Below, piece after piece: positions 6,392-10,187 of a stretch of DNA of 10,187 bases. Each line of letters begins with the position of its first letter. The stretch's first letter is position 1. The stretch spans positions 1-10,187 of the forward strand of contig JAISDQ010000254.1 of NCBI GenBank assembly GCA_031264605.1. The letters run 5' to 3'. The notes under the pieces were generated by a model, which saw nothing but the letters and a program-made list of their open reading frames with translations, made no database searches and was not told where the DNA came from. The translations under genes were made by a program, and so were the position numbers. This DNA is from Synergistaceae bacterium. Lineage in GTDB: Bacteria > Synergistota > Synergistia > Synergistales > Synergistaceae.

Positions 6392-7177
6392 TTAACCGAA
6401 CATCTCAACGGCGGCGACAATACGCAGACGTTCCTCATCGACGTCCGCGCGTCCATAGGCGTCGATGAAACGCTCGCTGTATTTGTCTGTTTTCAAGTTG
6501 AACACAAACGTCCATATCGCCCAAAAAAGATCGACGTGACGGTCGCCGACGCCGCCGTTTCCGAGGTCGATAAATCCGCTGAACCTCCAGTTATCGAGAA
6601 TGACGTTCGGCAGGCAGTAATCGCCGTGCAGAAGCGTGTCGGTTTTCAGCAGATGCCCGCGGGCTTCGATAACCCGGTGTGCTTCTCCTGCCGACGCGTA
6701 TCCCCAATCGTCGGGGAACAGGCCGCGGTCGAAGCGATTCGCTTGGAAATTGCGTTCGGCATCCGCAAGATAACGCTCAGTGTGATCCAGTACCGGACAG
6801 TCTTTGTAATCGGCGCCGTGCAGAGTCCGAAGAAGTTCCGCAAGCGTGTCGCATAATCGCACCGGCTGTTCGAGATATTTGCTTGCGGCGCAGTCGTCGC
6901 CGCCGATTTTTTCCGTAAGCAGCCAATCACGCTCGCCGGAAATGTACGACAGCACGTTAGCGGACAATCCTTTGCCGTAAAAATACCGCGTCAATACGTT
7001 TTCGCGCTCCAACGCGCCTTTGGGAGTGGATTTCAAAAAATAGCCGTTGTCTTTATCGACGTAGGTAACTCTAGCTTCCGGTGAACAACTGCTGTCATAG
7101 AACGCCGCGTCCGTGAGGAACGGCCGCAGTTCAGCGGGATATGCCGAAACGTCCATGCAGATTGGGTTTAGAATCAC
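6392..7177 (-). CDS. APH(3')-like aminoglycoside O-phosphotransferase
   Basis: Predicted cytoplasmic kinase of the APH/choline-kinase fold that would transfer phosphate from ATP to a hydroxyl of an aminoglycoside or similar molecule. The catalytic loop HGDYCLPN (184-191) supplies the base D186 and metal ligand N191. D204 in FIDLGNGGVGDRHVDL (202-217) is the second metal ligand. K49 in GYFLKS and E59 in REN are the likely ATP-lysine pair. The 261 residues match the roughly 260-270 of APH(3') enzymes, and LPN plus SGFIDLG resemble that subfamily. It is nonetheless clearly different from the APH(3')-I, -II and -III enzymes I can recall, so resistance is not assured. The GTG at 7177 is given as start; an ATG at 7156 (codon 8) is equally possible and neither has a clear Shine-Dalgarno. 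It lies 17 bases after an AT-rich membrane-protein gene. Confidence 0.88.
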   Translation of the reverse strand: MILNPICMDVSAYPAELRPFLTDAAFYDSSCSPEARVTYVDKDNGYFLKSTPKGALERENVLTRYFYGKGLSANVLSYISGERDWLLTEKIGGDDCAASKYLEQPVRLCDTLAELLRTLHGADYKDCPVLDHTERYLADAERNFQANRFDRGLFPDDWGYASAGEAHRVIEARGHLLKTDTLLHGDYCLPNVILDNWRFSGFIDLGNGGVGDRHVDLFWAIWTFVFNLKTDKYSERFIDAYGRADVDEERLRIVAAVEMFG

Positions 7178-7194
7178 ATTACATACCCAGATAT

Positions 7195-7560
7195 TTAGTC
7201 ATTATTAAGGAAATTTAGGGCATATCGAGTAGTACTAGCTAAAATAAAGCCATATATCAATGCGTAGAAATATAAATAATTGAATCCAATCGTATATGTT
7301 CCTATATTAAAAAGTAATATTAAATACAATGTTATTACGTATAATACATTTATATATCCGATTATTTTATTGTTAAAATTACCATATAATATACAAGAGT
7401 TTATGAATGAGGCAATTGAGATTGATATCTCAACCTTGATAGCAAATGCATCTTCATGCGTCACAGAATAAAATATAAGTATAAATGATGTCATTAAATA
7501 AACGACGTGAGCAATCAGCAAGAAACCTTTACGGCTAAAAAGATTTTCCACTTTGATCAT
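7195..7560 (-). CDS. Small AT-rich four-helix membrane protein, unknown function
   Basis: I do not recognise a family. The 121-residue product has four hydrophobic stretches, at about 12-32, 42-60, 66-86 and 92-110, and very little loop, so it is an integral membrane protein. The frame is open upstream to 7605, but the ATG at 7560 is preferred because GGAGG lies eight bases before it. A TATAAT (7587-7582) further upstream could be its -10 box, with no convincing -35. The gene is far richer in A and T than its neighbours on either side and uses many ATA and TTA codons, suggesting horizontal acquisition from a low-GC donor. It lies between the ATPase and the kinase, all on the minus strand; nothing in its sequence says what it does. 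Confidence 0.75.
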   Translation of the reverse strand: MIKVENLFSRKGFLLIAHVVYLMTSFILIFYSVTHEDAFAIKVEISISIASFINSCILYGNFNNKIIGYINVLYVITLYLILLFNIGTYTIGFNYLYFYALIYGFILASTTRYALNFLNND

Positions 7561-7631
7561 TCCCCGCTCCTCCGTAAAGCAATTATAATAACTCGATAGA
7601 ATCAAATGCTACGCACTCTTTGTTTGCGGTC

Positions 7632-8906
7632 TTACGCGCCAAGACAATCCACGGGAATTACCCATACGCCGTCGTCTCTTTTTTTCAAAACGCCTCCGAC
7701 GCCGATGACGGCCGCAAGGAAATTCGGAGGTTTTTGATTGGTTTCAGAGAGCTTTTTAACCAAACGCTTGAGACTGTCCGCCGCCTGCTCTTCGCCAAAA
7801 TACCCCAGCTTGATCTCTATGCCGCCCCAGGTTCCGTTTTCGCCTTGTATGATCGCGTCCACCTCGAGATCGCTGTTGTCGTGATAATGAAAAAGCGCTG
7901 CCCTATTACTCGCGGCATAGACGCTTAAATCGCGCAGAACCAGCGATTCGAACAAATTACCCAGAAGTTTCAAATCGGTTTTGAGCGCGTCCGGCGTCGC
8001 CCTGAGCGCGGCTACGGCTAAAGAAGGATCGGTCAGCATTCTCTTGGGGGCCGCCCGCAAACGCACGGTTGATTTAAGCGGCGGATCCCACGGCGGAATC
8101 TCGCGAAGCGCAAAGACACGCCTGAGAAGTTTCAAATACTCCCCCACGGTGTTGGCATCCACCTGAAAACTGCTGAATTGCGCGATGTCGTTCCTTATGA
8201 CTTCTTTTTTCACCAATGTTGCGGTATTACGCGCGAGCGATTGCAGCAGCGCCATTATTTTAGCCGGGTCTCTCCGGGAACCGTCGATTTTCGACAAATC
8301 CTCCCGCGTAAGAATATCGACGTAACCGCGAAGCGCTTCCAGAGACGCTTTAACGCTGGATGAGACCAAGCCGGGCCAGCCGCCTTTCGAAACGAGGGAA
8401 ACGATTTGAGCGACTTTCAGTTTGCCGGGAATAGCGAGTTTTTGCGAAGGGAACTTGCCTTGCAGTAGTTTTTTTAAAGACGCTTCGCCTGTTGAAATTC
8501 CCATCTCCTGTAAAGACATTGTTTGCAATAAAACTCTTCCAAAACGCCCAGCGCCCGAGTGAATTTTCGCAAGGTTGTTCGGCGTCGACGAGCCGGTAAG
8601 CAGATATTGGCCTTTGCCTTTTACCTGATCCACCCTGTAACGAACGCCGTCCCAAATGGCCGGCACTTCCTGCCATTCGTCGATCAGACGCGGTTTTTTC
8701 CCCGTGAGGACGTGTTCCATGTCCATCCGCGCCAAAGCGCGGTTTTGAAAATTGTTGGCCGGGTCGGCCAGTTCAAAGGAACTCGCGGCTTGCCTTTTTG
8801 CGGAACACGTTTTACCGCACCACTTGGGGCCTTCTATTAAAACAGCCCCAAAGATTTTGAGGTACGCGGAAATTTGCCTGTCGCACAGACGCTCAATGTA
8901 CTTCAT
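7632..8906 (-). CDS. AAA_14 ATPase with C-terminal DUF4143 domain
   Basis: Predicted ATPase of the large, poorly characterised AAA_14-DUF4143 family, common in anaerobes and often present in many copies per genome. The N-terminal P-loop ATPase has Walker A GPKWCGKT (26-33), Walker B LIDE (74-77) and sensor-1 LTGS (103-106). The DUF4143 part carries GNLFE (316-320), EVDAII (348-353) and GGIEIKLG (361-368). The E320, D350 and E364-x-K366 pattern resembles a PD-(D/E)XK nuclease-like active site. At 424 residues it is full length. MKYIERL at the N-terminus is normal for the family. There is no Shine-Dalgarno: a TATAAT box ends just seven bases before the ATG, so the mRNA is probably leaderless. 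Four 23-bp repeats overlap the promoter and may bind the protein or another regulator. The cellular role is not established. Confidence 0.92.
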   Translation of the reverse strand: MKYIERLCDRQISAYLKIFGAVLIEGPKWCGKTCSAKRQAASSFELADPANNFQNRALARMDMEHVLTGKKPRLIDEWQEVPAIWDGVRYRVDQVKGKGQYLLTGSSTPNNLAKIHSGAGRFGRVLLQTMSLQEMGISTGEASLKKLLQGKFPSQKLAIPGKLKVAQIVSLVSKGGWPGLVSSSVKASLEALRGYVDILTREDLSKIDGSRRDPAKIMALLQSLARNTATLVKKEVIRNDIAQFSSFQVDANTVGEYLKLLRRVFALREIPPWDPPLKSTVRLRAAPKRMLTDPSLAVAALRATPDALKTDLKLLGNLFESLVLRDLSVYAASNRAALFHYHDNSDLEVDAIIQGENGTWGGIEIKLGYFGEEQAADSLKRLVKKLSETNQKPPNFLAAVIGVGGVLKKRDDGVWVIPVDCLGA

Positions 8907-8913
8907 GAGCGCG

Positions 8914-8942
8914 ATTATATATTTTCATTCAGCCTTTTGCAA
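8914..8942 (-). promoter_or_regulatory. Promoter of the ATPase gene, predicted leaderless start
   Basis: On the minus strand, TTGCAA (8942-8937) and a perfect TATAAT (8919-8914) are 17 bases apart. The -10 box is separated from the ATPase ATG by seven bases, so transcription should begin at or next to the A of the start codon. The -35 box is part of the first member of the 23-bp repeat array. Confidence 0.6.
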
Positions 8943-9017
8943 ATCGTACATTCAGTATTTTGCAAATCCCGTATTCAGTGTTTTGCAAAAGATGCGTTCA
9001 GTAAAACGCAAAAAACG
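8926..9017. repeat. Four 23-bp direct repeats (iteron-like) upstream of the ATPase gene
   Basis: The core TTCAG starts at 8928, 8951, 8974 and 8997, an exact 23-base period, and is followed in the first three copies by TTTTGCAAA. The fourth copy is diverged, with AAAACGCAAA. The TTTGCAAA part is itself palindromic, suggesting a dimeric binding site. Repeats occupy most of the intergenic space between the ATPase and the gene at 9034, and the copy nearest the ATPase covers its -35 box. The tight period of about two helical turns and the position suggest an operator or cooperative binding site. Confidence 0.8.
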
Positions 9018-9033
9018 TCAGTTCTTTGCCGCT

Positions 9034-9546
9034 CTATCTGGCTCTCACCCAGACCGTATCGCCGCCTGAGTAAGGCGCGGGGGCTTCCGATTCGCCGGGC
9101 ACGGCGTTGTATATGCCGGCGTCAACCGCTTTTTGGACTAATTTTTTCTTGATTCCTTTCGTGCCGTTTTGTGGATTCAATTCGACCCCTATGTACTGGC
9201 TTGCGGTTCCGGTTTCGTCGGTAATCTCTCCGCTTATTTCGACGCGCCGGTACCTCTGGATATCGGTTGAGACGATTGGCCGGTCGGTGTATTGGTCCAG
9301 GCTGATTTCTTCACCGGGCGCGAGCCAGCGCGAATTCTCGCGTTCGTACAGATTATACGCGCCCTTCAGGTTACGCAGATCGTTGATTGTTTTTGTGGCT
9401 TCCGCGCTGTTCGTAGCGCCGCCTCCCCCTGTACCGAAGGCTATCAGTAAAAGCGGAACGTAAATCCCCCAACCCAGATACCTGAGCGGTTTGTTCCTGC
9501 AAAAAACGCACAGGTAAAACAACGCTAAAAAAATTAAGAACAACAT
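9034..9546 (-). CDS. Membrane-anchored protein with pilin-like segment, unknown function
   Basis: The 170-residue product starts with two closely spaced hydrophobic helices, at about 1-16 and 24-38, joined by a short basic loop (CRNKPLR). A Gly-rich hinge (GTGGGGA) and a polar domain follow. The stretch AEATKTINDLRNLKGAYNLY (49-68) resembles the helix that follows the membrane anchor in type IV pilin-like proteins, but no prepilin peptidase site is present. The rest is probably beta-rich, with a Lys-rich GIKKKLVQKA segment near 131-140. I cannot assign a family. The ATG at 9546 is given; a TTG one codon earlier sits eight bases from the AGGAGG site, against 11 for the ATG, and may be the real start. 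A TATAAT (9590-9585) upstream could be its -10 box. Confidence 0.7.
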   Translation of the reverse strand: MLFLIFLALFYLCVFCRNKPLRYLGWGIYVPLLLIAFGTGGGGATNSAEATKTINDLRNLKGAYNLYERENSRWLAPGEEISLDQYTDRPIVSTDIQRYRRVEISGEITDETGTASQYIGVELNPQNGTKGIKKKLVQKAVDAGIYNAVPGESEAPAPYSGGDTVWVRAR

Positions 9547-9584
9547 CAATGATATTCCCTCCTGTGCGTGGTTTCTACCTCATA

Positions 9585-9590
9585 ATTATA
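9585..9590 (-). promoter_or_regulatory. Candidate -10 box for the gene ending at 9034
   Basis: A perfect TATAAT on the minus strand lies about 39 bases before the start codon and upstream of the AGGAGG ribosome site. No convincing -35 box is seen at 16-18 bases, so this is tentative. Confidence 0.3.
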
Positions 9591-9600
9591 CTCTCATTCA

Positions 9601-9629
9601 TTGACAGCGTTTTACCAAAGCATAATAAT
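9601..9629 (+). promoter_or_regulatory. Promoter of the KPVIYLYP protein gene
   Basis: A consensus -35 TTGACA (9601-9606) is followed after 16-17 bases by TAATAA or AATAAT (9623-9629). The gene's start codon is about 50 bases downstream. This forms a divergent pair with the candidate -10 of the minus-strand gene. Confidence 0.5.
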
Positions 9630-9678
9630 GAATAGCGGCGAGTAAATGGAAATTGATTTCCCGAAGGGGGGTATGAAT

Positions 9679-10187
9679 ATGACCGAACCCGAAGACAAAA
9701 ACGGCAAAGACTCGTTCTGGAGCGAGAAAAGCGAGCACTCCGTCGTGCTCTCGGCTATCGTGTTCTTCGCCCTTCTTGTATTCATGGGCATGTCAATGCT
9801 CAGTACCGCCAAACCGGTTATATATCTTTATCCCGAATATCCCATGGACGTGACTGTCACCCTCGATTATAACGGGAAACTGGAAAGCACATATCCGAAG
9901 TATGACGACGGCTGGAGCGTGACCGCGTATCCCGGCGGAAAACTGATAAACCATGCCGACGGAATGGAATACTCATATCTTTTCTGGGACGGTCAATCCC
10001 GGATGAAATTCGACTTCAGCATGGGTTTTGTCGTAAAAGGCGATGACTCGGCGGAGTTTCTGCGTGAGAAACTTGAATATATGGGCCTCTATCCTAAAGA
10101 ATACAACGAATTCATCGTCTATTGGCTGCCGATGATGGAGAAAAATCGCTACAACCTGATTTCGTTTCAGGAAGAAACCTATACGGA
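9679..10187 (+). CDS. Single-pass membrane protein with KPVIYLYP motif, 5' part (cut by window edge)
   Basis: The first 169 residues of a protein that runs off the right edge. A charged N-terminus (1-20) is followed by one membrane helix at about 21-41 and then an extracytoplasmic domain beginning KPVIYLYP (45-52). The domain continues with TVTLDYNGKL, YDDGWSVTAYPGG, YSYLFWDG, GFVVKGDD and EYNEFIVYWLPMMEKN. I recognise this combination as a conserved but uncharacterised family of anchored proteins in anaerobic bacteria; no catalytic function is known to me. The second of two in-frame ATG codons (9679) is chosen because the GGGGGG ribosome site is seven bases before it, while the first (9673) is only one base away. 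It has its own promoter at 9601-9629 and is transcribed away from the minus-strand genes. Confidence 0.8.
   Translation, partial: MTEPEDKNGKDSFWSEKSEHSVVLSAIVFFALLVFMGMSMLSTAKPVIYLYPEYPMDVTVTLDYNGKLESTYPKYDDGWSVTAYPGGKLINHADGMEYSYLFWDGQSRMKFDFSMGFVVKGDDSAEFLREKLEYMGLYPKEYNEFIVYWLPMMEKNRYNLISFQEETYT

Noticed and set aside
8926..9017. CRISPR array
   Set aside because: The 23-bp period is the whole repeat with no unique spacers, the copies are imperfect, and no cas gene is near.

Overview
The window reads as ordinary bacterial chromosome of moderate to fairly high GC, with Shine-Dalgarno-led genes packed tightly together. The mix of genes (a pstSCAB-phoU-phoBR operon of the type seen in Firmicutes and relatives, an AAA/DUF4143 ATPase with its own repeats, an APH(3')-like kinase, a KPVIYLYP-type membrane protein) suits an anaerobe of the Clostridia or Synergistota. 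That placement is a guess, because there is no rRNA or other phylogenetic marker here.

Positions 1-5251, minus strand: a complete phosphate-starvation operon read right to left as pstS, pstC, pstA, pstB, phoU, phoB, phoR, with phoR cut by the left window edge. The genes overlap by a few bases or sit end to end, so they are almost certainly one transcript. PstS captures phosphate outside the membrane, PstC and PstA form the channel, PstB drives it with ATP, PhoU couples transport to signalling, and PhoR/PhoB form the two-component system that should switch the operon on. TTTA-containing repeats in helical phase with a -10 box upstream of pstS are a plausible PhoB operator. The outstanding feature is PstS: its two sequence halves are in swapped order compared with every PstS I know, that is, it looks circularly permuted while keeping its lipoprotein signal and its phosphate-binding motifs.

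Positions 5252-5628: intergenic region with the candidate Pho operator, a roughly 100-bp nested inverted-repeat (MITE-like) element, and a promoter for a SAM-dependent methyltransferase on the plus strand (5629-6276).

Positions 6354-9546, minus strand: an accessory-looking set of an APH(3')-like aminoglycoside kinase, a strikingly AT-rich four-helix membrane protein, and an AAA_14/DUF4143 ATPase. The ATPase is preceded by four 23-bp direct repeats; one overlaps its -35 box, and the promoter geometry predicts a leaderless mRNA. Upstream lies a two-helix membrane-anchored protein with a faintly pilin-like segment.

Positions 9601-10187, plus strand: a promoter and the 5' part of a single-pass membrane protein with a KPVIYLYP motif, cut by the right window edge. 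No tRNA, rRNA, CRISPR array, transposase or complete insertion sequence was seen.
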